Below, in pieces: positions 29,841 to 37,774 of a DNA stretch of 64,000 bases (position 1 is its first letter; each line of letters starts with the position of its first letter). Origin of the DNA: Prevotella sp. ne3005 (lineage in GTDB: Bacteria; Bacteroidota; Bacteroidia; Bacteroidales; Bacteroidaceae); the NCBI RefSeq assembly GCF_900110085.1, contig NZ_FOCK01000001.1:620001-684000 (forward strand). Reading direction: 5' to 3'. A model generated the notes under the pieces. That model saw only the letters and a program-made list of their open reading frames with translations. It was not told the origin of the DNA and ran no database searches. The translations under genes and the position numbers were made by a program.

Positions 29841-31202
29841 TTATTTTTCTGACATAAGCTTATTAAACTCCTCCAAAGTGACTGTTTTTTCATTCAATTT
29901 AACCACTTTTTTCAGAGTTTCGGTGAGCTTGACATCCACAGCGCGGTCAACGAAGTTGTCTACGTTCTCACGCTTCTTCAACTGCTCGGCGGCATAGTTC
30001 TCCAGCACGTCATCGGGCACGTTGCTCATGCCATACTGTGCAAACTGAGCACGGATGGCCTCCTTGGCAACAGCCTTCAGGTCGGCATCCTCCACCTTAA
30101 TATTATTAGCGGCCACGAGCTGCTCCTTGATCATGTGCCAACCCAGTTCCTTGATGCTGCCCTCGAAGTTCTTCTCCACATAGTCAGCACCCTTGTCCTG
30201 ATTGTTCTGCAGCATCACGCGCTTCAGCAGAGCCTCGGGGAACTCGAGCTTGCCCACTTTCTCCTCCATGTACTTGCGCACGTCGAGCAGGAACTTATAG
30301 TCGCTGTTCTGCTGCAGCTGGGGAGCGATGGTCTCAGAGATCTTCTGACGGAACTCCTTCTCGTCCTTGACGGTACCCTCACCGAACACGCGGTCGAAGA
30401 GCTTCTGGTCAACCTCTGCGGGCTGGAAGTGACGGATCTCGGTGATCTGATAGCTGAAGTCAGCGTTCAGGTCCTTCACGTTGTCCTTCTCGGTCTTCAG
30501 CAGGGCAGCCACCTCAGCATCGTTGTCGGGATAAGCTTTCTTGGGGTTGAAGGTGATGATGTCACCGGGCTTAGCACCGTCGAAGAGCTTCTTCTGATCC
30601 TCAGCCTTGATATAGGCGGGCATCACCATAGCACCCTCGGTTACGATACCGCCTTCCTTGGTGTTACCGTTCTCGTCGAGCTCACGCATGTCACCAGTGA
30701 TGGTGTCGTTGCCGCTGAACACGTCAGCCTTCACGAACTCACCAGCCTGTGAAGCGTACATCTGCACCTGGTCGTCGATCATCTTGTCGTCGATGGTAAT
30801 GGTGTAATAGTCAATCTTGTCCTTGCCAGTGAGCTCGGCCTTGAACTCAGGAGCTACGGCGATGTCGAACACGAAGGTCAGGTCGGCATCCTTCTCAAAG
30901 TCCTGAGGCACCTGCTTCTCCTGATTGGGAAGGGGCTCACCCAGCATCTTGATGTTGTTCTCCTGGATGTATTCATAGAGCTTCTGACCCAGCACCTTGT
31001 TGACCTCGTCAACCTTCACGGCTGTGCCATACTGCTTCTTAATCATGCCCATAGGAACCATACCCGGACGGAAACCGGGCACCTGTGCTTTCTTACGATA
31101 ATTCTTCAGAGACTTCTCTACTGCCTCCTGGTAGTCTGCCGCCTCAACGGTCATCGTCAGCAGACCATTGATCTTGTCGGCACATTCAAACGAAATTTTC
31201 AT
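29841..31202 (-). CDS. tig: Trigger factor
   Basis: A protein of 453 residues, the ribosome-bound chaperone of nascent chains. The N-terminal ribosome-docking region carries the signature-like VPGFRPGMVPMGMIKKQYG. A divergent FKBP-like middle (VTEGAMVMPAYIKAEDQKK) and a helical C domain (EFRQKISETIAPQLQQNSDYKFLLDVRKYMEEKVG) follow. The length suits Bacteroidetes trigger factors. It lies upstream of clpP, as in many bacteria, but a terminator separates the two. Confidence 0.94.
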   Translation of the reverse strand: MKISFECADKINGLLTMTVEAADYQEAVEKSLKNYRKKAQVPGFRPGMVPMGMIKKQYGTAVKVDEVNKVLGQKLYEYIQENNIKMLGEPLPNQEKQVPQDFEKDADLTFVFDIAVAPEFKAELTGKDKIDYYTITIDDKMIDDQVQMYASQAGEFVKADVFSGNDTITGDMRELDENGNTKEGGIVTEGAMVMPAYIKAEDQKKLFDGAKPGDIITFNPKKAYPDNDAEVAALLKTEKDNVKDLNADFSYQITEIRHFQPAEVDQKLFDRVFGEGTVKDEKEFRQKISETIAPQLQQNSDYKFLLDVRKYMEEKVGKLEFPEALLKRVMLQNNQDKGADYVEKNFEGSIKELGWHMIKEQLVAANNIKVEDADLKAVAKEAIRAQFAQYGMSNVPDDVLENYAAEQLKKRENVDNFVDRAVDVKLTETLKKVVKLNEKTVTLEEFNKLMSEK

Positions 31203-31245
31203 CTTCTTATGTACTTATTTATATTATATATTCAAAATTGAGGTG

Positions 31246-31253
31246 CAAAAGTA
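31246..31253 (-). promoter_or_regulatory. Promoter -7 box for trigger factor
   Basis: The minus strand reads TACTTTTG followed by CA, 44 bp before the tig ATG at 31202. Confidence 0.6.
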
Positions 31254-31333
31254 CGATTTTTAGTTGAGAGTTCAGAGGTGAGCATTAAGAGTAACGCCCA
31301 CTTTTAATGTTTTTTAATACTTTTATCCGATTT

Positions 31334-32122
31334 TCAACTCTCACCCGCGTGTTTTCTGTCCATTTCCTGCAATTGGAAATTCTTTTTTCGCAGCTCGAAC
31401 GACTCGGTGAGGTATTTCTTGCGGACGATCTCGTTGGCAGCCAGCTCCTCAGGCGTGCCTTGGAAGAGGATACGCCCCTCGAACAACAGGTAGGCACGGT
31501 CGGTGATGGCCAGCGTCTCGTCCACATTATGGTCGGTGATCAGGATGCCGATGTTCAGATACTTCAGCTTATACACGATCTGCTGGATATCCTCCACGGC
31601 GATGGGGTCTACACCGGCGAAGGGCTCGTCGAGCATGATAAACTTCGGTTCGATGGCCAGACAGCGGGCAATCTCCGTACGACGGCGCTCACCACCCGAG
31701 AGACGATCACCCGTATTCTTGCGCACCTTCTCCAGACGGAACTCGGCAATGAGGCTCTCCAACTTCTCCAGCTGATATGCACGGGGCTTACCCGTCATCT
31801 CCAGCACGGAGAGGATATTATCCTCGACGCTCATCTTACGGAACACGCTGGCCTCCTGTGCCAGATAGCCGATGCCGGCACGGGCACGCTTATAGACGGG
31901 GAAGCTCGTCACCTCCTCATCGCCCAGGTAGATATGCCCGCCATTGGGCACAATCAGACCTGTGGTCATATAAAACGAGGTGGTCTTGCCGGCACCGTTG
32001 GGGCCCAACAGTCCTACAATCTCACCCTGCTTCACGTTGAAGCTCACATCATTGACCACCGTGCGCTTACCATAGCGCTTCACGAGGCCTTCTGTCCGTA
32101 ATACGATACGCTCTTCTTCCAT
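31334..32122 (-). CDS. lptB: LPS export ABC transporter ATPase LptB
   Basis: A protein of 262 residues. Walker [18 protein letters not shown], signature [16 protein letters not shown], Walker [22 protein letters not shown] and H-loop [10 protein letters not shown] are diagnostic for LptB, which powers LPS extraction from the inner membrane. The start at 32122 ([13 protein letters not shown]) is chosen because an extension to 32134 would cover the promoter box. The LptF/G partners are not here; the OstA-like protein at 19538 may belong to the same pathway. Confidence 0.94.
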   Translation of the reverse strand: MEEERIVLRTEGLVKRYGKRTVVNDVSFNVKQGEIVGLLGPNGAGKTTSFYMTTGLIVPNGGHIYLGDEEVTSFPVYKRARAGIGYLAQEASVFRKMSVEDNILSVLEMTGKPRAYQLEKLESLIAEFRLEKVRKNTGDRLSGGERRRTEIARCLAIEPKFIMLDEPFAGVDPIAVEDIQQIVYKLKYLNIGILITDHNVDETLAITDRAYLLFEGRILFQGTPEELAANEIVRKKYLTESFELRKKNFQLQEMDRKHAGES

Positions 32123-32127
32123 ATTCG

Positions 32128-32192
32128 GCTGCAAAGGTACAAAAATTCATGCAAAATACCAAATATAAAAAAATAATTTGTACCTTTGCAGC
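32128..32192. promoter_or_regulatory. Mirror-image divergent promoters of lptB and mlaE
   Basis: gctgcaaaggtacaaa (32128-32143) and tttgtacctttgcagc (32177-32192) are perfect 16-bp inverted repeats. Each contains a -7 box TACCTTTG: 32132-32139 on minus for lptB, 32181-32188 on plus for mlaE. The lptB ATG follows its box by 9 bases, the mlaE ATG by 21. Confidence 0.75.
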
Positions 32193-32209
32193 GATTTTAA
32201 GGTTTTAGT

Positions 32210-32956
32210 ATGCTATTACATAAATGGCTGACCACCTTCGGTCGCTATCTGATGCTGATGGGCAGGACCTTCTCCCGCCCCGAGCGCATGAGGATGTTCC
32301 TGAAGCAGTATGTCAATGAGATGGCGCAACTCGGCATCAACTCCATCGGCATCGTGCTCATCATCTCCTTCTTCATCGGTGCCGTCATCTGTATTCAGAT
32401 GAAGCTCAATATCCAGAGCCCGTGGATGCCCCGCTGGGTGTCGGGCTACACCACCCGTGAGATCCTGCTCCTGGAGTTCTCCAGCAGTATCATGTGTCTC
32501 ATCCTCGCTGGTAAGGTAGGGTCGAACATCGCCTCCGAGCTGGGCACGATGCGCGTCACCCAGCAGATCGACGCCCTCGAGATCATGGGCGTCAACTCCG
32601 CCTGTTACCTCATCCTACCGAAGATCATGGGCATGCTCACCATTATGCCTGTCCTCGTGATATTCTCCTCGGCCACAGGTATTCTCGGCGCCTATGCCAC
32701 CGCCTTCATCGGGCATATCCTGACCCCCGACGACCTCACGGCGGGACTTCAGCACCACTTCATCCCCTGGTTTGTGTGGATGTCGATCATCAAGAGTCAG
32801 TTCTTCGCCTTTATCATCTCCAGCGTACCCTCCTTCTGCGGCTACACCGTCGAGGGCGGTAGCGTGAACGTGGGTAAGGCCTCTACCGATGCCGTCGTCA
32901 CCTCCAGCATACTCATCCTGTTCAGCGATGTATTCCTAACACAATTACTGTCATGA
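32210..32956 (+). CDS. mlaE: MlaE-family ABC transporter permease
   Basis: A protein of 248 residues with 5-6 membrane helices. Conserved MlaE features are FIGAVICIQMKLNI, LEFSSSIMCLILAGKVGSNIASELGTMRVTQQIDALEIMGVN and the C-terminal GYTVEGGSVNVGKASTDAVVTSSILILFSD. With MlaF it forms the inner-membrane core of a phospholipid transporter that maintains outer-membrane asymmetry. The MCE-domain partner MlaD is not in the window. It overlaps mlaF by 4 bp. Confidence 0.93.
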   Translation: MLLHKWLTTFGRYLMLMGRTFSRPERMRMFLKQYVNEMAQLGINSIGIVLIISFFIGAVICIQMKLNIQSPWMPRWVSGYTTREILLLEFSSSIMCLILAGKVGSNIASELGTMRVTQQIDALEIMGVNSACYLILPKIMGMLTIMPVLVIFSSATGILGAYATAFIGHILTPDDLTAGLQHHFIPWFVWMSIIKSQFFAFIISSVPSFCGYTVEGGSVNVGKASTDAVVTSSILILFSDVFLTQLLS

Positions 32957-33726
32957 TCGAAGTCAAGCATTTATATAAGAGTTTTGAAGACAAGGACGTC
33001 CTGAAGGACATCAACACCGTGTTTGAGGACGGCAAGACCAACCTCATCATCGGACAGAGCGGATCGGGCAAGACCGTACTGATGAAAAATCTTGTCGGAT
33101 TACTCGACCCGACAAAGGGACAGATCCTCTACGACGGACGTGATTTCGTACAACTCTCGAAGCGCGAGAAGGTGATGATGCGCCGCGAGATGGGTATGAT
33201 CTTCCAGAGTGCCGCCCTCTTCGACTCCCTGACGGTGTTGGAAAACGTGATGTTCCCCCTCGACATGTTCTCTACGATGACCTACCGCGAGCGTGTACGC
33301 AGGGCTCAGGAATGCCTCGACCGCGTCAACCTGCAGGGTGCCGACGAGAAATTCCCCGGCGAGATCTCCGGTGGTATGCAGAAACGTGTGGCCATCGCCC
33401 GCGCCATCGCCCTCAACCCCAAATATCTGTTTTGCGACGAGCCCAATTCCGGACTGGACCCCAAGACATCGCTCGTCATCGACGAACTGCTCCACTCCAT
33501 CACCCGTGAGTACAACATGACCACCATCATCAACACCCACGACATGAACTCAGTAATGGGCATTGGCGAAAACATCATTTTTATTTACGAAGGCACCAAG
33601 GAATGGCAGGGTGTCAGCAGCGAGGTGATGGGCTCCACCAACCAGAAACTCACCGACTTCATCTTTGCCAGCGACCTGCTGAAGAACATGCGTCAGATGG
33701 TCATCGAAAGCGGCCGGAGCCTATAG
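32953..33726 (+). CDS. mlaF: MlaF-family ABC transporter ATPase
   Basis: A protein of 257 residues. Walker A GQSGSGKTVLMKNLVGLLDP, Q-loop FQSAALFDSLTVLENVMFPL, signature ISGGMQKRVAIARAIALNP, Walker B YLFCDEPNSGLDP, H-loop INTHDMNSVMGIGE. The GMQKR signature and DEPNSGLDP are typical for MlaF. It pairs with mlaE through an ATGA overlap. After a 120-bp gap with its own promoter the signalling island starts on the same strand. Confidence 0.93.
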   Translation: MIEVKHLYKSFEDKDVLKDINTVFEDGKTNLIIGQSGSGKTVLMKNLVGLLDPTKGQILYDGRDFVQLSKREKVMMRREMGMIFQSAALFDSLTVLENVMFPLDMFSTMTYRERVRRAQECLDRVNLQGADEKFPGEISGGMQKRVAIARAIALNPKYLFCDEPNSGLDPKTSLVIDELLHSITREYNMTTIINTHDMNSVMGIGENIIFIYEGTKEWQGVSSEVMGSTNQKLTDFIFASDLLKNMRQMVIESGRSL

Positions 33727-33784
33727 CTTCTTTTCCGTGGACAATAGAAAAATGGTGATATAATTGCACTTTTCCACCATAAAA

Positions 33785-33816
33785 TTTGCGCGTTTCAGAA
33801 TCTTTTTGTACTTTTG
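33785..33816 (+). promoter_or_regulatory. Promoter of the partner-switching island
   Basis: -33 TTTG at 33785-33788, 20-bp spacer, -7 TACTTTTG at 33809-33816 in the context TTTTTGTACTTTTGTC. The ATG at 33848 is 31 bases downstream. Confidence 0.72.
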
Positions 33817-33847
33817 TCGCTGAATTATCTATCAAAAAGGCAAAAGT

Positions 33848-35983
33848 ATGAACCTCAACCGTCTGGTCATATCCCTCCTATTATGCCTTTCCGCCGTCCA
33901 GATCCATGCCGATCAGATTTCGGAAATCAGGGACTCTTTGCCTTACAAAAAGGGCTACGACCGCATTGACGCCTACAACACACTCTATTACCTCAGCCTG
34001 GATTCCGACGATGTGAGCTACCAGCTCAGATGCCTGGATGACCTCATCGCCGAGTGCCACCATCAAGGCAACCGTAAGGAGGAGGCCGACGCCAGGGTCA
34101 TGAAGCTCATACACTTCTACAACTGCGACCTCAGCGACTCCATCTACGAGCAGACCAAGCCCACCCTCGAACTCCTCGCCTCCATCGGCGACTGGAAGAA
34201 CTATTACGAGACGTGGACCATCCTCGTGGATGCCTACAACTTCTCCGGTAAGACCAATACGGGCTTGAAGGAGGTACAGGAGATGCATAGCGACGCCATG
34301 AAGCGCGACGACAAGTTCGGACAGGGTATGGCCTACTACAGCATGGGTAACGTCTATGCCAACATGCACAACATCGAGGAGGCCGACAGCTCTTATCAGA
34401 AAAGCCTCTCCACGCTGCTGGCCCTCAACCCGCGGCCCTTCCAGCTCACCGACGTGTTTGCCGCCTATGGCGACATCCTGGAGCTGCAGCACGAATACCA
34501 CCGACTGAACGACCTCACCATCCAATGGAAGAAATTCCTCGACGACTGGTATTCCAAGAAAGAAGGAAAGAGCAGCGACGTCAACAGCTGGGCTTACTAC
34601 TATCTGGCCTGCGCCCAGGCAGCCCTGGGCCTCGGCGACCTTGAGAAAGCCTCCGACATGCTCGACGAGCTGAGGAAACGCTCAAGCAGCGACGACAGCT
34701 TCAAATACATGAAATGGCTCTACTACAGGGCCGAGCTCTGTATGAAACAGGGCTTCTACGACGAGGCGCTGGCCCTGAACGACAAGCGCATGCGACTGCT
34801 TGAGAGTACCGACGACTCCTCCGAGCTCATCCGCGTCAGAAAGCAGCGCGCTGAGATATTCACCGCCCTGGGACGATTCCGAGAGGCCGCAGAGATGTAC
34901 AATCAGATGTACCTCATCAACGACTCCATCAACACCCATGATACCAAACGGCAGCTCACGGAGATGAACACCCTCTTCGGACTCGGAGAGCTCGAGAAGA
35001 AGCACGCCCAGGCCATGACGCGCAACGCCATCATCATCGCCTCGATCATCGTGCTCTCGCTCGTCATCTTCATCTTCTTCCGCCTGCGATCGGCCAAGCG
35101 CCTGAAGGTGGCCCACCTCAAACTCGAAGATGCCCACAGCAAGCTCGAGGAGACCCACAGCAAGCTCGAGGAGACCCACAGCAAGCTCGAGGAGACCCAC
35201 CAGCAGCTGCTTACCGCCTACGACCAGCTCGAGGAGACCACCATCGCCAAGGAGCGTATCGAGAGCGACCTGCGTATCGCCCGAAACATCCAGATGGGTA
35301 TGGTGCCCAGCAACTTCCCCGAGCGACCCGACCTCGACCTCTACGCCTCGATGACCCCCGCCAAGGAGGTAGGAGGCGACCTATACGGCTATCACCTCAT
35401 CGACGACCACCTCTACTTCTGCCTCGGCGACGTCAGCGGCAAGGGCGTGCCCGCCTCTCTCTTCATGGCACAGGCCACCCGACTCTTCCGCACCCTCGCC
35501 GCTCAGGAGATGATGCCCGCAGAGATAGCCAACCGAATCAACGACGCCCTTTCGGGCGAGGACAACGAGACGGGCATGTTCGTCACGATGTTCCTCGGAC
35601 TCGTCGACCTCAAGACCGGCCACCTCAAGTTCTGCAACGCCGGCCATAACCCCCCGGTGATCGTGGGCGACGGTACGGCAGAATTCATCGAGATGGAGCC
35701 CAACTTCCCCATCGGCATCATGCCTGGTATGGAATATGTGGGCGAAGAGATTGACGACATCACCAACAAGGCCTTCTTCGTCTATACCGACGGACTCAAC
35801 GAGGCCGAAAACCGCCAGCAGGAGCAGTTCTCCGACGAGCGGCTGGTGGAGATCCTGCAGACGCACCCCTTTGAGAGCTCGCGCCAGACCATCGAGATGC
35901 TCAAGGCAGAGGTGGAGACCCATCGCGACGGCGCAGAGCCCAACGACGACCTCACGATGCTGTGCTTAAAGGTAAAGAAGTAG
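33848..35983 (+). CDS. TPR sensor with SpoIIE/RsbU-type PP2C phosphatase output (first copy)
   Basis: A protein of 711 residues. Signal peptide about 1-21 (LLLCLSAVQIHA), a periplasmic TPR-like helical array to about residue 385 (GMAYYSMGNVYANMHNIEEADSSYQKSL; ALGRFREAAEMYNQMYLIND), one membrane helix about 394-413 (AIIIASIIVLSLVIFIFF), a coiled coil with repeated EETHSKL heptads (about 418-470), then the phosphatase about 475-711. Metal-binding PP2C motifs are intact: VGGDLYGY, LGDVSGKGVPASLFMAQ, FCNAGHNPP, FVYTDGLNEAEN, EPNDDLTMLCL. It should dephosphorylate a phospho-Ser STAS protein, presumably the one at 36445, in response to a periplasmic signal. It is followed by the RsbW-like kinase gene. 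Confidence 0.9.
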   Translation: MNLNRLVISLLLCLSAVQIHADQISEIRDSLPYKKGYDRIDAYNTLYYLSLDSDDVSYQLRCLDDLIAECHHQGNRKEEADARVMKLIHFYNCDLSDSIYEQTKPTLELLASIGDWKNYYETWTILVDAYNFSGKTNTGLKEVQEMHSDAMKRDDKFGQGMAYYSMGNVYANMHNIEEADSSYQKSLSTLLALNPRPFQLTDVFAAYGDILELQHEYHRLNDLTIQWKKFLDDWYSKKEGKSSDVNSWAYYYLACAQAALGLGDLEKASDMLDELRKRSSSDDSFKYMKWLYYRAELCMKQGFYDEALALNDKRMRLLESTDDSSELIRVRKQRAEIFTALGRFREAAEMYNQMYLINDSINTHDTKRQLTEMNTLFGLGELEKKHAQAMTRNAIIIASIIVLSLVIFIFFRLRSAKRLKVAHLKLEDAHSKLEETHSKLEETHSKLEETHQQLLTAYDQLEETTIAKERIESDLRIARNIQMGMVPSNFPERPDLDLYASMTPAKEVGGDLYGYHLIDDHLYFCLGDVSGKGVPASLFMAQATRLFRTLAAQEMMPAEIANRINDALSGEDNETGMFVTMFLGLVDLKTGHLKFCNAGHNPPVIVGDGTAEFIEMEPNFPIGIMPGMEYVGEEIDDITNKAFFVYTDGLNEAENRQQEQFSDERLVEILQTHPFESSRQTIEMLKAEVETHRDGAEPNDDLTMLCLKVKK
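35136..35200 (+). repeat. 21-bp in-frame tandem repeat in the coiled-coil linker
   Basis: Three exact copies of cacagcaagctcgaggagac plus one base, flanked by decayed copies, encode heptads of the form HSKLEET. Each unit is one heptad, so gain or loss keeps frame and coiled-coil register. Confidence 0.85.
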
Positions 35984-36012
35984 AAAGGTAAAAACCAATA
36001 ACAAAACGGCTT

Positions 36013-36420
36013 ATGAAAAAAGAGATCAAAATCAAAAACCAAGTAGGGGAGCTGGAGAAAGTCAACCAGTTCATCGAAGAAATCGGTGAAGAGCTAGGCC
36101 TCGACATGGAACTCCAGATGAACCTCAACCTGGTGATGGAGGAGATGGTCAGCAATGTCATCTTCTACGCTTATCCCGAAGGCACTCCCGAGGAGATAGA
36201 GCTGACAGCCGAGAGCAACGGCAAAGAGCTCACCTTCGTACTCTCTGACCACGGCGTTGAATTCGATCCTACAGCGAAGGAAGATGCCGATCCTGACGTC
36301 AACCCCATGGATCGCGACATCGGCGGCATGGGCATCTACATCGTCAAAAACATCATGAACAAGGTCACCTACCAGCGTCTGGAGGGCAAGAACCTGCTAA
36401 CAATGAAAAAAGAAATTTAA
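36013..36420 (+). CDS. RsbW/SpoIIAB-like serine kinase (HATPase)
   Basis: A protein of 135 residues, nearly all one GHKL ATPase domain. N box LVMEEMVSNVIFYAY (Glu43-Glu44, Asn48), G1 box LSDHGVEFDP (Asp79, Gly81), G2 GGMGIYIVKNIM (104-115). Such anti-sigma-type kinases phosphorylate a STAS antagonist on Ser and sequester a partner. No sigma factor gene is adjacent, so the target is unknown. It sits 29 bp after the first phosphatase and 24 bp before the STAS gene. Confidence 0.9.
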   Translation: MKKEIKIKNQVGELEKVNQFIEEIGEELGLDMELQMNLNLVMEEMVSNVIFYAYPEGTPEEIELTAESNGKELTFVLSDHGVEFDPTAKEDADPDVNPMDRDIGGMGIYIVKNIMNKVTYQRLEGKNLLTMKKEI

Positions 36421-36444
36421 GAACTTTATAAAATTAAAAGTATT

Positions 36445-36756
36445 ATGACACAGATTTTAAAAGAAGGTGGTAAGACCATCATTAAGACAGGAGCACGTAT
36501 TGACACAATGAACGCCAATCAGTTTGAAGAAGACATCCAGCCCGCACTGAAGGACGGTGGTGTAGACCTCGTCATGGACTGCGATGAGCTCGTCTACATG
36601 GCCAGCTCCGGCCTCCGTATCATTCAGAAGACCATGCGTACCGTGATGCAACTCAAGGGCCAGTTCAAGATCATCAACGTCAGCCCTGAAATCTACAAAG
36701 TGCTCGCCATGACGGGCTTCACCAAGTTTATGAAAGTAGAACAGAAAAAAGGTTAA
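36445..36756 (+). CDS. STAS-domain antagonist (RsbV/SpoIIAA-like)
   Basis: A protein of 103 residues forming one STAS domain: GARIDTMNANQFEEDIQPAL, then VDLVMDCDELVYMASSGLRIIQKTM with the conserved SSGL (Ser54-Ser55, Ser55 matching the phosphorylated Ser of SpoIIAA), and GQFKIINVSPEIYKVLAMTGF. It is predicted to be phosphorylated by the neighbouring RsbW-like kinase and dephosphorylated by the TPR-phosphatases on either side. Confidence 0.9.
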   Translation: MTQILKEGGKTIIKTGARIDTMNANQFEEDIQPALKDGGVDLVMDCDELVYMASSGLRIIQKTMRTVMQLKGQFKIINVSPEIYKVLAMTGFTKFMKVEQKKG

Positions 36757-36762
36757 TACGCT

Positions 36763-37683
36763 ATGACCATCCTACTCATTATTCTTATATTATTCATTGC
36801 CGCACTCGGTGTCGCCCTCTACTTCCAGATGAAAGGCGCCAAGGAGCAGGCCGAAGAAGGCCAGCAGCTGCTTAAGGACTACCAGAAGCGCGTCAATGAG
36901 CTCGAGAAGCTGCTGAAGGACTACAGTGACCTTCAGAAGAACTTCGACAGCGTCGGTGAGGGCTATGAACAGGCTCTCCTCCAGTTCGACAAGATGGAAG
37001 AAGAGCGCCAGACCATGGCCAACGTCAAGGAGAAGCTCGAGAAGCAGGTGAGCGACATCATGGCCGCCAAGTCGACCCTCGAGCAGGCCGTCGTACAGAA
37101 GAAGGACCTCATCCAGAAGGCTGCCGACGACATCAAGAAGAAGCTCGACTTCTCTGCCCCCAACGCCCAGTCTATCGCCCAGCTGGCCAACAGCATCCTC
37201 AACCTCAACGATGTGGGTGTTGACACAGCTATCGAGGCCGAAGACAACTGCCAGGCCAGCGACATCACCGCCCAGGCCATCCGCGAGACGGGCATCGACA
37301 AGATCGACTACCTGAAGTTCAACAACCGCATTGCCGAGGAGGCACAGGGCGTCATGCTCTTCACCAACCAGTCGATGGCCACGCGTGTACTGGCCAATCT
37401 GCTCGACAACGCGATGAAGTTCACCACCAGCGGCGAGGTGACCCTGCTCACCACCAGCGATGGCAACAACGTGGAGTTTATCGTCGAGGACACCGGCACC
37501 GGCATTGCTGCCGACGACGCCGAGAAGATCTTCGAGCCGTTTACGAAGCTCAACAGCTTCTTCGACGGCGCTGGTTGCGGCCTCACCGTAGCCCGTTCGA
37601 TAGCCCGCCGCCTCAACGGTGATGTGAAGCTCGACCCCGAACACAAGAGCGGAGCCCGCTTCATCTTCACCCTGCCGATGTAA
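36763..37683 (+). CDS. Membrane-anchored HATPase protein without a phosphoacceptor histidine
   Basis: A protein of 306 residues. An N-terminal membrane helix (TILLIILILFIAALGVALYF, residues 2-21), a long coiled coil (about 25-125), and a histidine-kinase-type HATPase domain (about 195-306): N box ANLLDNAMKF, G1 EDTGTGI, F box FEPFTKL, G2 GAGCGLTVARSIARRLNG. The only histidine is residue 294, in the last part of the ATPase fold, so no HisKA-type H box exists. It cannot autophosphorylate like a classical histidine kinase. It starts 6 bp after the STAS gene, which ties it to the switch. It may be a serine kinase or an ATP-dependent scaffold. Confidence 0.85.
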   Translation: MTILLIILILFIAALGVALYFQMKGAKEQAEEGQQLLKDYQKRVNELEKLLKDYSDLQKNFDSVGEGYEQALLQFDKMEEERQTMANVKEKLEKQVSDIMAAKSTLEQAVVQKKDLIQKAADDIKKKLDFSAPNAQSIAQLANSILNLNDVGVDTAIEAEDNCQASDITAQAIRETGIDKIDYLKFNNRIAEEAQGVMLFTNQSMATRVLANLLDNAMKFTTSGEVTLLTTSDGNNVEFIVEDTGTGIAADDAEKIFEPFTKLNSFFDGAGCGLTVARSIARRLNGDVKLDPEHKSGARFIFTLPM

Positions 37684-37714
37684 GAAAAATTCCTATTAAA
37701 AAATTCTTCTTTTG

Positions 37715-37764
37715 AGGCCGTCAGGGCGTCCGTCTAAGGATTGCTTCTGGCGGCCTTTTTCTTT
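37715..37764 (+). terminator. Probable rho-independent terminator after the HATPase gene
   Basis: aggccg (37715-37720) pairs with cggcct (37751-37756), closing a 30-nt internal segment, followed by a T-tract. It separates the first four signalling genes from the second phosphatase and may be only partial. Confidence 0.6.
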
Positions 37765-37774
37765 AGCCAAACGC

